DNA of 64,000 bases, from assembly GCA_023383055.1 (NCBI GenBank), contig JAHDYP010000004.1, positions 39,721-103,720 on the forward strand, in the 5' to 3' direction. The notes beneath the pieces are model-generated. The model had not been told where the DNA came from, did no database searches, and worked only from the letters and a program-made list of their open reading frames with translations. The position numbers and the translations under genes are program-made. This document shows positions 28,636-38,083 of this stretch, piece by piece; the first letter of the stretch is position 1, and the number at the start of each line of letters is the position of its first letter. Source of the DNA: Verrucomicrobiota bacterium (GTDB taxonomy: Bacteria > Verrucomicrobiota > Verrucomicrobiia > Limisphaerales > JAHDYP01).

Positions 28636-29493
28636 TCACGTTCGTCGCGCCTCCCGGCCCAACGCCTCGGCCGCCTCGGAGAGAAGCGTCAACCGTCCAC
28701 CGTAGGTCTTGTGCAGGTTCTCGTGCGTGAAGACCTCCGCGGTCGGCCCATGCGCCACCACCCGCATGTTCAACAGAATCAAATGATCGAAATACTCGGA
28801 CACCGTCTGCAGATCGTGATGCACCACCAGGCAGGTCTTGCCCGCCGACCGCAGATCCTGCAAGAGCCGGACGATGGCCTTCTCCGTCGCCGCGTCCACA
28901 GCCGCAAACGGCTCGTCCATCAGGTAAAGATCGGCTTCCTGCACCAGCGCGCGGGCCAGGAAGGTGCGCTGCTGTTGGCCGCCGGAGAGTTGGCTGATCT
29001 GACGATGAGCGAGATCGGCGATGCCGACGCGTTCGAGGGCGTGCCGGGCGATCTCACGATGCCGGCGAAGCACCGGTTTGAACCAGCCAATCCGCCCATA
29101 CCGGCCCATCGTCACCACATCCAGCGCGCTCACCGGAAAATCCCAATCCACACTCTCGCGCTGTGGAACGTAACCAACCCGGTGCCGCTGCTTCCGATAC
29201 GGTTCACCGAAGATCCGCACCCGGCCGGACGTGCGTGGGATCAGGTCCATGACCGCCTTGATCAGCGTGCTTTTGCCGGCGCCGTTGGGACCAACAATGC
29301 CGACCAGTTTGCCCGGCGGCACATCCAGATCCACATCCCACAAGACCGGCTTGCGGTGATAGGCCACCGTCATGTCGTGAATCGACAGCGGCGAGTCGGG
29401 CGAATGATCCCTGCCCTCGGTCTCCACCGTCACCGATGGTTGCGGGACCGCTCCCGGGCGCGTGGCCGCCGGAATGGCGCTTTCAGTCAACAT
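28636..29493 (-). CDS. Metal ABC transporter ATP-binding protein
   Basis: GIVGPNGAGKSTLIKAVMDLIPRTSG; LSGGQQQRTFLARALVQEADLYLMDEPFAAVD. Confidence 0.93.
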   Translation of the reverse strand: MLTESAIPAATRPGAVPQPSVTVETEGRDHSPDSPLSIHDMTVAYHRKPVLWDVDLDVPPGKLVGIVGPNGAGKSTLIKAVMDLIPRTSGRVRIFGEPYRKQRHRVGYVPQRESVDWDFPVSALDVVTMGRYGRIGWFKPVLRRHREIARHALERVGIADLAHRQISQLSGGQQQRTFLARALVQEADLYLMDEPFAAVDAATEKAIVRLLQDLRSAGKTCLVVHHDLQTVSEYFDHLILLNMRVVAHGPTAEVFTHENLHKTYGGRLTLLSEAAEALGREARRT

Positions 29494-29560
29494 GGTCGAT
29501 CCATCCCCGGCACTTGCGTTGATTCGAGTTCATTCGCGGTTGAATGCGCTTACTGCCCAT

Positions 29561-30583
29561 TCAGCGGGATATGGACAATTTCCCCTGCCAGCCGCGTTCG
29601 GGCGCCTGCCCGCCCAGGGCGCGCGCGACCGTGGTGATGTTGTGATCGAGCATCCCGAGGTAGGTCCCCTCGTAGCTGCCTTCCGCCCCCATCGCATCCG
29701 AATACAGTTCACCCCCCACGCGCAGGGCCTTTCCCCGCGATTGCACCCCTTGCGCCAGCGCCTCGATGTTCCGGGGCGAGACGCTCGACTCAACGAACAC
29801 GGCGCGGACCTCCCGCTCGACAATGTAATCCACCAGCTCGTTGATCCGCTGTAGACCCGCTTCGCTCTCGGTGCTCAGTCCCTGCACCCCCATTACTTCT
29901 AAACCGAACGCGCGCCCAAAATAGTTGAACGCATCGTGAGAACTGATCAATACCCGGCTCGACTCGGGAACGGTCGCCAGCACCTGCCGGCCATAGGCCG
30001 CCAGCGCTTCGCAGCGCTTCGCGTAATCGGCCGCATTACGACGGTAAAGCTCCGCATTCGCCGGATCGTACTCCGCCAGCGTCCGACTCACCGCCTCGAC
30101 CGCCTTCGCCCACGCCATCGGATCCATCCAGACATGCGGATCGTAATGGCCCCGCATCTCCTCCGGCTCGAGCAGATACTGCTCCTCGATCGACTCGGTG
30201 ACCGCCTGGACCGGCTTGGTGCGCGCGATCTTGATGAGCGTGTCCGCCATCTTCCCCTCGAGCATCAAGCCCGCATAGAAAATCACGTCCGCCCGCATCA
30301 TCGCCGCCACATCGTCCCTCGTCGGCTTGTAAAGGTGCGGATCCACCCCCGCTCCCATGATCCCGGTAACAGTCGCCTTTTCACCCGCCACCTGTCGCAC
30401 AATGTCGGTGACCATCCCCACCGTGGTGGTGATCTGGTAGGGATAGGCTTTCGGCGCGGCCTTGGCGGTCGCGGGGATCAAAAGAGCCAGGGCAACTCCG
30501 AGCAGGTGGCGAACCCTACGGCGGGAGGACGATGAAGACCGGCCAGGAACACTTTGACAGCAATAGCTCACTATTTTGAACAC
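29561..30583 (-). CDS. Metal ABC transporter substrate-binding protein (ZnuA/MntA type)
   Basis: VTGIMGAGVDPHLYKPTRDDVAAMMRADVIFYAGLMLEG; GHYDPHVWMDPMAWAKAVEAV; SSHDAFNYFGRAFGLEVMGVQGLSTESEAG; start uncertain. Confidence 0.92.
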   Translation of the reverse strand: MFKIVSYCCQSVPGRSSSSSRRRVRHLLGVALALLIPATAKAAPKAYPYQITTTVGMVTDIVRQVAGEKATVTGIMGAGVDPHLYKPTRDDVAAMMRADVIFYAGLMLEGKMADTLIKIARTKPVQAVTESIEEQYLLEPEEMRGHYDPHVWMDPMAWAKAVEAVSRTLAEYDPANAELYRRNAADYAKRCEALAAYGRQVLATVPESSRVLISSHDAFNYFGRAFGLEVMGVQGLSTESEAGLQRINELVDYIVEREVRAVFVESSVSPRNIEALAQGVQSRGKALRVGGELYSDAMGAEGSYEGTYLGMLDHNITTVARALGGQAPERGWQGKLSISR

Positions 30584-30588
30584 TCAAA
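30575..30588. promoter_or_regulatory. Candidate operator palindrome TTTGA-ACAC-TCAAA between divergent metal-importer and regulator genes
   Basis: Perfect 5-bp inverted repeat with 4-bp spacer in a locally AT-rich divergent region. Confidence 0.35.
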
Positions 30589-30663
30589 TTGGAATAGACC
30601 ATACATCAAAACTTGTCAAGCGACTCCCTTTCTGACTACCTTCGCCCACTTGTTCTACCGCCC

Positions 30664-31368
30664 ATGGCCACCCGCACCGTCGAAGATTACATCAAACGCA
30701 TCTACCTCGAACAGCAGGCCGGACTCGAACTCGTCCCCTTCGGCCGCCTCGCCTCCGCCATGGATGTCGTCCCCGGCACCGTCACCACCATGGTCAAGGC
30801 CCTCGCCGATTCCGGCCTCGTCGGCTACGAACCGCGCCAGGGCGTGCGCCTCACCCCCGCCGGCGAAATGCTCGCCCTCCATGTCCTGCGCCGACATCGC
30901 CTGATCGAGCTCTTCCTCGTCCGCGTGTTGAGGTTCGATTGGTCCGAAGTCCACGACGAAGCGGAGGAACTCGAGCACGCCGTCTCCGAACGTCTGATCG
31001 AACGGATCGATGAACTCCTGGGCCGGCCCGGATACGACCCCCATGGCGATCCCATCCCCGACGCCACCGGCCGGGTCGCCCAGCGCAACCTCGAGTCGCT
31101 CAGTTCGGCCCGCTCCAGCGGACGGGGCACGATCGCACGCATTGCCGATCAGGATCCGGAGTTCCTGCGCTATGCGACCGATCGCGGACTGATCCCGGGA
31201 GCGGTCCTGACGGTCGAAAGTGTCGATCCCATCGGCGAATCGATCCGGCTGGTCGTCGGCGACCGATCGCTCACCCTCGGCCGAACCGCCGCCGCCAAAA
31301 TCCTCGTCGCCTGGGCATCACCTCTGGGGTCAGATCTCGATCGGGTTGACGCAGGCACCAACGGCTGA
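30664..31368 (+). CDS. DtxR/MntR family metal-dependent transcriptional regulator with C-terminal FeoA-like domain
   Basis: RTVEDYIKRIYLEQQAGLELVPFGRLASAMDVVPGTVTTMVKALADSGLVGYEPRQGVRLTPAGEMLALHVLRRHRLIELFLVRVL...HDEAEELEHAVS. Confidence 0.9.
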   Translation: MATRTVEDYIKRIYLEQQAGLELVPFGRLASAMDVVPGTVTTMVKALADSGLVGYEPRQGVRLTPAGEMLALHVLRRHRLIELFLVRVLRFDWSEVHDEAEELEHAVSERLIERIDELLGRPGYDPHGDPIPDATGRVAQRNLESLSSARSSGRGTIARIADQDPEFLRYATDRGLIPGAVLTVESVDPIGESIRLVVGDRSLTLGRTAAAKILVAWASPLGSDLDRVDAGTNG

Positions 31369-31609
31369 AGTGGTGGCGGAACGGCTGACGACGCTGCGAA
31401 ACTGGAAGTGGAATTCCTATCCCGCCTACGCCGGTTATGTGGCGGCGCCGGATTGGCTGACTTGCCGCGTCTTGGGATCCTTGTGCGGGGGGCGGACCCT
31501 TCGGGAGCGGCAGTCGGCCGCTTCGGCCGGCGACTCGAGAAAGACCGCAAACTGGCGGGTCTGCTGGCTCGAGTGGAAGCCCAATCGCCACATGTCGAGA
31601 TCTGACCCC
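31326..31609. mobile_element. RAYT/REP-type remnant bounded by a perfect 15-bp inverted repeat GGGGTCAGATCTCGA / TCGAGATCTGACCCC
   Basis: Left arm 31326-31340, right arm 31595-31609, exact reverse complements; decayed transposase-like segment inside. Confidence 0.65.
31345..31590 (+). pseudogene. C-terminal fragment of an IS200-like REP-associated tyrosine transposase (RAYT)
   Basis: VVAERLTTLRNWKWNSYPAYAGYVAAPDWLTCRVLGSLCGG resembles the RAYT C-terminus (..W.WSSY.AYAG....P.WL....VLG); no N-terminal catalytic HUH part. Confidence 0.6.
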
Positions 31610-31671
31610 CATCCGACAATCTGACCCGAAAGTAATTGCTTATTTACAGGATTAGCGGAATACCTTCTACG

Positions 31672-32397
31672 ATGGCTACTATCAACGAAATCGCTCCCGA
31701 TCTGTTTCGTCTCTCCATCTACGTGCCGGAGTTCGACATGCAGTTTAATCACTTCCTCGTGCGCGACGAGGAGCCGCTGCTCTTCCACGCGGGGTTTAAA
31801 AAGATGTTCCCGCTCCTGAGGGAATCCGTCGCCACCTTGATCGATCCCTCGAAGCTCCGCCATATCGCCTGGAGCCACTTTGAATCCGACGAATGCGGCG
31901 CGCTTAACGACTGGCTGCAAGTCGCGCCCCAGGCACAGGCGGTCTGCACCATGGTGGGCAAGCTGGTCAGTGTGGACGATTTCGCTATCCGCCCGGCGCG
32001 CGGCATGACCGCCGACGATGTCCTGACCACAGGCAAGTACCGGTTCCGATTCCACCGCTCGCCGCACATCCCGCACGGTTGGGACGCCGGTGTGTTGTTT
32101 GAGGAGGAGTGCAAGACCCTCTTCTGTTCGGATCTGTTTCATCATTTCGGCGATGTTGCGCCTGTGACTTCGTCTGATCTGATTGAACCGACTCGAAAGG
32201 CCATGCGGCAAATGCAGCAAGGCCCGCTGGCCGGTTACATGCCCTACACGAAGCAGACCGAAGGAGTTTTGCGGGCATTGGCCGATTCGAAGCCTGAAAT
32301 GCTGGCCGTGATGCACGGCTCGTCCTATCGGGGCCCGTGTGCGGGAATGCTCCAGGAGCTTGCGGGAGTGATCAAGGCTACCTTCGACCAAGCCTAG
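31672..32397 (+). CDS. MBL-fold protein, ODP/flavodiiron-like subgroup
   Basis: NHFLVRDEEPLLFHAGFKKMFPLLRESVATLIDPSKLRHIAWSHFESDECGALNDWL...FCSDLFHHFGDVAP. Confidence 0.75.
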   Translation: MATINEIAPDLFRLSIYVPEFDMQFNHFLVRDEEPLLFHAGFKKMFPLLRESVATLIDPSKLRHIAWSHFESDECGALNDWLQVAPQAQAVCTMVGKLVSVDDFAIRPARGMTADDVLTTGKYRFRFHRSPHIPHGWDAGVLFEEECKTLFCSDLFHHFGDVAPVTSSDLIEPTRKAMRQMQQGPLAGYMPYTKQTEGVLRALADSKPEMLAVMHGSSYRGPCAGMLQELAGVIKATFDQA

Positions 32398-32422
32398 GCT
32401 TTGGGGTCAGCCCCCAACGGTT

Positions 32423-33031
32423 CTACCGGCCATCGCCCGGCTGGCCGAACATTTCGATCGCGGCTTTGCCCACGCTCTGGGTATCCGCGAACGCATAGGC
32501 CGCGACGACCACGGTGCCGACCACCGGCAGGCTCATCCGCTGGAGCAACCGTCCCAACAGCCCGCTCGAGGCTTTCCGGGAAATAACCCGCTCGCCGACG
32601 CGCACCGCAACATCGCGCACCACCTGGCTCGTGGCGTGTTTGAACAGGCACTTGGTCAGGTGCTCCCGGTTCAGCGTGGCGCACTGCCCGAACGCCCCGG
32701 CGATATCGGCCACCATCTGCGCCTGAATCCGCCAGACCATCACCAGGTCGGGGAACAGGGTCACCAACCCCAGCGGCCCGGGCGGCAATGCCAGACTGCC
32801 GGACACCGTGGCCGCCTTCACCGAAGCCGACTGGATGATCTCCTGCGCGCGGACTTGCGGATTCGGATGGCGCGGCTCGCGGCTGGGGGGCACCCAGAGC
32901 ACCGAGGCTTGAAACATCCGGCCCAAACGTTCGCGCACGATTCGCGCCCGCAGCCCGAGGTCGGGCCACAGAGTCTCGAACACCCGAAATGCGTCTCGTG
33001 CCTGCTCCGCGGTAAATCGTGCCTGGTTCAT
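32423..33031 (-). CDS. EcsC-like family protein
   Basis: SASVKAATVSGSLALPPGPLGLVTLFPDLVMVWRIQAQMVADIAGAFG; hydrophobic C-terminal LPVVGTVVVAAYAFADTQSVGKAA. Confidence 0.6.
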   Translation of the reverse strand: MNQARFTAEQARDAFRVFETLWPDLGLRARIVRERLGRMFQASVLWVPPSREPRHPNPQVRAQEIIQSASVKAATVSGSLALPPGPLGLVTLFPDLVMVWRIQAQMVADIAGAFGQCATLNREHLTKCLFKHATSQVVRDVAVRVGERVISRKASSGLLGRLLQRMSLPVVGTVVVAAYAFADTQSVGKAAIEMFGQPGDGR

Positions 33032-33225
33032 ACGGCTGCTTTCGGTCCGTCGCCCGGAATGTTCCGAGCCGGCGCCCTTCCGTCAACCCCAAGCTTTGGC
33101 TCGAGTGCCGCCGAAACCGTCGGTCAACCCGCCAGGGCCACGCGCGCTGTAGAACGAGGATCCGCTCACACTCTTCGCTTTCCTCTTGCTTGTGAGTCGG
33201 CTCCAGCTGGTGTACTTGTCCCAGC

Positions 33226-34206
33226 ATGACACTCGAAATAGCCCGGCCCGAGCAGAACGCACTCCTGACCATCGCCTTGATGGCGGCGTTCGCCGACGGC
33301 GGCAAGAGCGATCTCGAACGCGCGGAAGTGAAACGCATCGCCGAAAGCCTGCCGACAGGCGACATCAACCCGGCCGCGCTCTACCAGCGGGTGCTCCTCC
33401 GGCGACCCACCGCCGTCGAAGCCGCCGCCCCCCTCACCACCCCGGCGCTCTGCCAACTGGCTTATGAAATCGCCGTCGGCGTCTGCGAGGCCGACGACCG
33501 CCTCAACCCGGCTGAAACCGCTTTTCTTGCCGAGCTCCGCCAGGCTCTCGGGATTGACCCGCCGGCCGCCGACGCCATCCAGGAACAGGCCGACGCGGTC
33601 GCCCTGGCGCCGTTGACCGCGCCGGCCGTGGCCACCGGTCCCGTACCGCCGGTGCTCTCGGCCCGACAGCCCGATGCCGATCTGGACCGCATGATTCTCA
33701 ACTATTCGATCTTGAACGGCGCGCTCGAACTGCTGCCCGAATCGCTCGCCACCATGGCCATCGTCCCGCTGCAGATGAAAATGGTCTATCGCGTCGGCAA
33801 GCATCACGGCTACGAACTCGACCGCCGTCACATCACCGAGTTGCTCGGCGCCGCCGGCGTCGGGCTCACCTCGCAGGTCGTCGAAGGCTTTGCCCGGAAA
33901 CTCCTGGGCGGTCTGTTGGGCAAGGTCACCGGCGGCCTGGGTCGCCGCACGGGAAATCAGCTGGCCAGCTCCGCCATGTCCTTCGCCAGCACCTACGCCC
34001 TCGGCCAACTGGCCCAGCGTTACTACGCCGGCGGACGCCAACTCAGCGCGCTGCAGCTCAGGGATCTTTTCACCTCGTTGGCCGGGCAGGGCCAGTCCCT
34101 CCACGACCGTTACGCGGGCGAAATCCAACAACGCGCCCGCAGCCTCAACCCGGCCCAACTGCTGAGCCTCGTGCGCGGCCAACCGCAGAGCGATGTTGCG
34201 CCTTGA
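33226..34206 (+). CDS. TerB-like plus DUF697-like domain protein
   Basis: TIALMAAFADGGKSDLERAEVKRIAESLP (TerB-like) and ATMAIVPLQMKMVYRVGKHHGYELDRRHITELLGAAG (DUF697-like). Confidence 0.6.
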   Translation: MTLEIARPEQNALLTIALMAAFADGGKSDLERAEVKRIAESLPTGDINPAALYQRVLLRRPTAVEAAAPLTTPALCQLAYEIAVGVCEADDRLNPAETAFLAELRQALGIDPPAADAIQEQADAVALAPLTAPAVATGPVPPVLSARQPDADLDRMILNYSILNGALELLPESLATMAIVPLQMKMVYRVGKHHGYELDRRHITELLGAAGVGLTSQVVEGFARKLLGGLLGKVTGGLGRRTGNQLASSAMSFASTYALGQLAQRYYAGGRQLSALQLRDLFTSLAGQGQSLHDRYAGEIQQRARSLNPAQLLSLVRGQPQSDVAP

Positions 34207-34245
34207 GCTCAGGCCCCGAGATCGGCCTACTCGGCTCGAATTCTG

Positions 34246-37200
34246 ATGCGGCAGCCACCTACCAACGGACAGGCCACCCTGATCTGGCCGGGACCGATCC
34301 ACCGGCGAGGCCGGCTCATCCGGTTGGCCCCGATCGCTTGGTCCGTGGTGATCGGCTTAGGTTTCGGGCTGAGCGAGCCTGACGCCGCCGGCGCGGGGGC
34401 AACCGATCCCGATCCCCTGGTCAGGGCGCTCGAGGTTGCGCCCTCCGCGCGCCCGGGATTCACCCGCATGACCCCGGCCCAAACCGGGATCGCTTTCACC
34501 AACCTGCTCGCCGAATCGCGTTACCTGACCAACCAGATCTATCTGAACGGGTCGGGTCTGGCCCTGGGCGATGTGGACGGCGACGGCCGGTGCGACCTTT
34601 ACTTCTGCGGGTTGGACGGTTCCAACGCGCTGTATCGCAACCTCGGCGGCTGGCGTTTCACCAATATCACCGCCAGCGCCGGCGTGGCTTGCGAGGGCCA
34701 GGCTTCGACCGGGGCGGTGCTGGTCGATATCGATGGTGACCACGACCTGGACCTGTTGGTGAACGGCGTGGGAGTCGGCACGCGGCTCTTCCTGGGCGAT
34801 GGCAAAGGGCGCTTCCACGAAGCGACGGAAAGCTCCGGTCTGCTGCGCCGCGGCGGCAGCACGTCGCTGGCGTTGGCGGACATCGACGGCGACGGCGATC
34901 TCGATCTGTACGTGGCCAACTATCGGAGCACCACCTTGCGTGACGAACCCAACACCCGCTTCCGCGCCAGCACCATCAGCAACCAACTCCAGGTCGTCGC
35001 CGTCAACGGCCGGCCCACCACCGAACCGGACCTCGTCGGCCGCTTCACCATCGATCCGGTCCATGGCATCCTCGAACATGGCGAGGCGGATCTCCTTTAC
35101 CGCAACCTCGGCAACGGCAGATTCGAGCCGGTGGACTGGACCGGCGGGACTTTCCTGGACGACGCGGGCCGTCCGGCCGGGGTCCCCTACGACTGGACAC
35201 TCTCGGCCATGTTCCGCGATTTCAACCAGGATGGCGCGCCCGATCTGTTCGTCTGCAGCGATTTTCAGTCGGAGGATCGACTCTGGCTCAACGACGGTCA
35301 GGGCCGGTTCCGGCGGTCTCCGGCCATGGCCCTGCGCCATATGAGCCTGTTCACGATGGGTCTCGATGTCGCCGACGTCGATCGGGACGGGCACGATGAT
35401 TTCTTCGCGGCCGACATGCTGAGCCGGCAACACGATCTGCGCATGGTCCAGCTCGGCTATTTCAATCCCTTCATGCGCTCCGCCGGCCGCATCGACAGTT
35501 GCCCCCAATACTCCCGCAACATGCTCTTCTGGAACCGCGGCGACGGCACCTATACCGAAGTGGCGCAATTGGCCGGCGTCGAAGCCTCCGACTGGACCTG
35601 GAGCCCGGTGTTTCTCGACGTGGACGGCGACGGGTTCGAAGATCTGCTCACCGTCACCGGCCACGCCCGGGACGCGCAGAACATCGACGTCGCCCGCCAG
35701 ATCGACGATCAGCTCCGCGGCCGCACCGTCTCGGCCCTCGAACATCTCACTCTGCGGCGCATGTTCCCGCCGTTGCACACGCCGAACTTCGCGTTTCGCA
35801 ACCGGGGCGATCTGACGTTCGAAGAACGGGGATCGGCCTGGGGATTCGACGCGACCGAGATCTCGCAAGGGATTGCCCTCGGCGACCTCGATGGCGATGG
35901 CGACCTGGACGTGGCCATCAACTGCCTCAACGCGGGACCGTTGCTTTACCGGAACAAATGCGCCGCGCCCCGGGTCGCGGTGCGCCTCCGCGGCCAACCC
36001 GGCAACACCGGCGGCGTCGGGGCGCGCATCGTTCTGCGGGGCGGCGCGGTGCCGTTCCAATCCCAGGAAATGATCAGCGGCGGCCGTTATCTCTCGAGCG
36101 ACGATCTCCTGCGCGTATTTGCCGCCGGCAATGCCACGAACCGGATGTCACTCGAAGTCCAGTGGCGCGGCGGACGCACCACCGTGGTGCCGGACGTCCG
36201 CGCCAATCAACTCCACGTGATCCGCGAACCGGCAACGGCCGCTCCCGCGCGATCCCCGCTTCCGGAGCCCGCTCCGTGGTTTGTCGAAGCCGGCCCCGGT
36301 GAGCCGGCCCATGTCGATCCGGTTTACGACGACTTCCAGCGACAACCGCTTTTGCCTCATGCCTTGAGCCAACTGGGGCCCGGCGTGGGCTGGTACGACC
36401 TCGACGGCGACGGCCGCGATGAACTGGTCGTCGGCAGCGGCCAGACCGGCCGGCTCTCGGTCTGGCGACACGCGCCCGCCACCGGCTTCGTCCCGGCGCG
36501 ACAGGCCGCGCTTCGCTTCGTCGCGGACCACGACCAGACAACGATTCTCGGCTGGCAACGGTTTCCCGGGCGGCGCGGGCTGTTGATCGGGGTGGCGAAT
36601 TACGAGGAAGGCCTGGGACCCGCCGTCCGGCTGACCGATCCCTCGGCCAACAGCCTCAGCGAGGTGCTGGGCGGACAAGCCTCGAGCCCGGGTCCCCTGG
36701 CCCTTGGCGATTGGGATGGCGACGGCGACCTGGACCTGTTCGTGGGAGGACGCGTGGTGCCGGGACGTTATCCGGAGCCGGCCTCCTCGATCCTGCTGGT
36801 CAATGAAGGGAATGACTTTCCGCTCGCCTCCAACCAGGCCCTCGATCGGTGCGGCCTGGTCAGCGGCGCCCTCTGGTCGGACCTGGACGGCGACGGTTAT
36901 CCCGAGCTGGTCCTCGCTTGCGAATGGGGTCCGATCCGCGTTTACCGGCGGGAGGCAGGGCGTTTGCGCGAGATCACCGATCGACTCGGGTTGTCGCGGT
37001 ATGCCGGCTGGTGGAACAGCGTGCACGCGGGCGACTTCGATGGAGACGGCCGGCTCGATCTGGTTGCCGGGAATTGGGGGCGCAACACGCGCTACCAAAG
37101 TTCCCTCAACCAGCCCGCCCGCGTCTATTACGGCGACCTCGACGGGGACGACGCGCCCGAGATCATCGAGGCCTATTTCGCGCCGGAGCTGGGCAAGCTG

Positions 37201-38046
37201 GTGCCCTGGCGGGATTGGGAGACCTTGTCCAAAAGCATCCCCTCGATCGTGGAACGGTTCGATAGCTTCACCGCGTTCAGTCAGGCGAGCGTGGCGGACA
37301 TTCTCGGATCGCAGATCGACCAGATGCGCGAGTTGTCAGTGAACACCGCGGAGAGCATGGTTTTCCTGAACCGCGGCGATCGGTTCGAAGCGCGGCCGCT
37401 GCCGATCGAGGCGCAGGTCTCCCCCGTGTTCGGCATCACCGTGGGCGACTTCGACGGCGACGGCCACGAAGACCTCGTCGTCTGCCAGAACTTCTTCCGG
37501 GTATCGGCTGACGTATCCCGCCATGATGGCGGCCGCGGCCTCTGGCTGCGCGGCGATGGCCAGGGCGGTTTCCACCCGGTGCCGGGAGCCGAGTGCGGGA
37601 TCGCCGTCTATGGCGAGGGCCGCGGCCTGGCGGCAGCCGATTTCGACCAGGACGGCCGGCTCGACCTCGCGGTCGGCCAGAACTCGAACCGCACACTCGT
37701 CTACCGCAACGTTCGCGGGCGTCCCGGACTTCGAGTGCGGCTCGATGGCCCTCCGGGCAACCCGGAGTCGGTGGGGGCGGTGGTTCGATTGGTGAACGCG
37801 GCCGGACAAATGGGGCCGGCCCGCGAAGTGCACGCCGGCAGCGGCTACTGGTCACAGGACAGCAGCACCCTGGTCCTGGCCGTGGCGGGCGCAGGTGAGG
37901 CGCAGGCCATTCAGGTGCGGTGGCCCGGAGGCAAATCCACTCGCAGCAATATCCCCCCGGGCGCGAGCGAAATCCGCGTGACGCGTGATGGAAGTGTCGT
38001 GCCCGGCGCCGCCTTTGGTCTTGTTCCCGCCGGGGGCCCTCGCTAA
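34246..38046 (+). CDS. VCBS/FG-GAP repeat protein with ASPIC/UnbV domains, two tandem halves
   Basis: Repeated GDVDGDGRCDLYF / DIDGDGDLDLYVAN / GDFDGDGHEDLVVCQN units; UnbV-like VRLRGQPGNTGGVGARIVLRGG...GGRYLSSDD and VRLDGPPGNPESVGAVVRLVN...GSGYWSQDSS. Confidence 0.9.
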   Translation: MRQPPTNGQATLIWPGPIHRRGRLIRLAPIAWSVVIGLGFGLSEPDAAGAGATDPDPLVRALEVAPSARPGFTRMTPAQTGIAFTNLLAESRYLTNQIYLNGSGLALGDVDGDGRCDLYFCGLDGSNALYRNLGGWRFTNITASAGVACEGQASTGAVLVDIDGDHDLDLLVNGVGVGTRLFLGDGKGRFHEATESSGLLRRGGSTSLALADIDGDGDLDLYVANYRSTTLRDEPNTRFRASTISNQLQVVAVNGRPTTEPDLVGRFTIDPVHGILEHGEADLLYRNLGNGRFEPVDWTGGTFLDDAGRPAGVPYDWTLSAMFRDFNQDGAPDLFVCSDFQSEDRLWLNDGQGRFRRSPAMALRHMSLFTMGLDVADVDRDGHDDFFAADMLSRQHDLRMVQLGYFNPFMRSAGRIDSCPQYSRNMLFWNRGDGTYTEVAQLAGVEASDWTWSPVFLDVDGDGFEDLLTVTGHARDAQNIDVARQIDDQLRGRTVSALEHLTLRRMFPPLHTPNFAFRNRGDLTFEERGSAWGFDATEISQGIALGDLDGDGDLDVAINCLNAGPLLYRNKCAAPRVAVRLRGQPGNTGGVGARIVLRGGAVPFQSQEMISGGRYLSSDDLLRVFAAGNATNRMSLEVQWRGGRTTVVPDVRANQLHVIREPATAAPARSPLPEPAPWFVEAGPGEPAHVDPVYDDFQRQPLLPHALSQLGPGVGWYDLDGDGRDELVVGSGQTGRLSVWRHAPATGFVPARQAALRFVADHDQTTILGWQRFPGRRGLLIGVANYEEGLGPAVRLTDPSANSLSEVLGGQASSPGPLALGDWDGDGDLDLFVGGRVVPGRYPEPASSILLVNEGNDFPLASNQALDRCGLVSGALWSDLDGDGYPELVLACEWGPIRVYRREAGRLREITDRLGLSRYAGWWNSVHAGDFDGDGRLDLVAGNWGRNTRYQSSLNQPARVYYGDLDGDDAPEIIEAYFAPELGKLVPWRDWETLSKSIPSIVERFDSFTAFSQASVADILGSQIDQMRELSVNTAESMVFLNRGDRFEARPLPIEAQVSPVFGITVGDFDGDGHEDLVVCQNFFRVSADVSRHDGGRGLWLRGDGQGGFHPVPGAECGIAVYGEGRGLAAADFDQDGRLDLAVGQNSNRTLVYRNVRGRPGLRVRLDGPPGNPESVGAVVRLVNAAGQMGPAREVHAGSGYWSQDSSTLVLAVAGAGEAQAIQVRWPGGKSTRSNIPPGASEIRVTRDGSVVPGAAFGLVPAGGPR

Positions 38047-38083
38047 TCTCCGCGCACAACCAAGCGGCGACCACGCCTCAGCC

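Noticed and set aside
32400-32420. TTGGGGTCAGCCCCCAA inverted repeat as an intrinsic terminator
   Set aside because: No T-run on either side; could be a bidirectional stop or another GGGGTCAG-type repeat end, so left uncalled.
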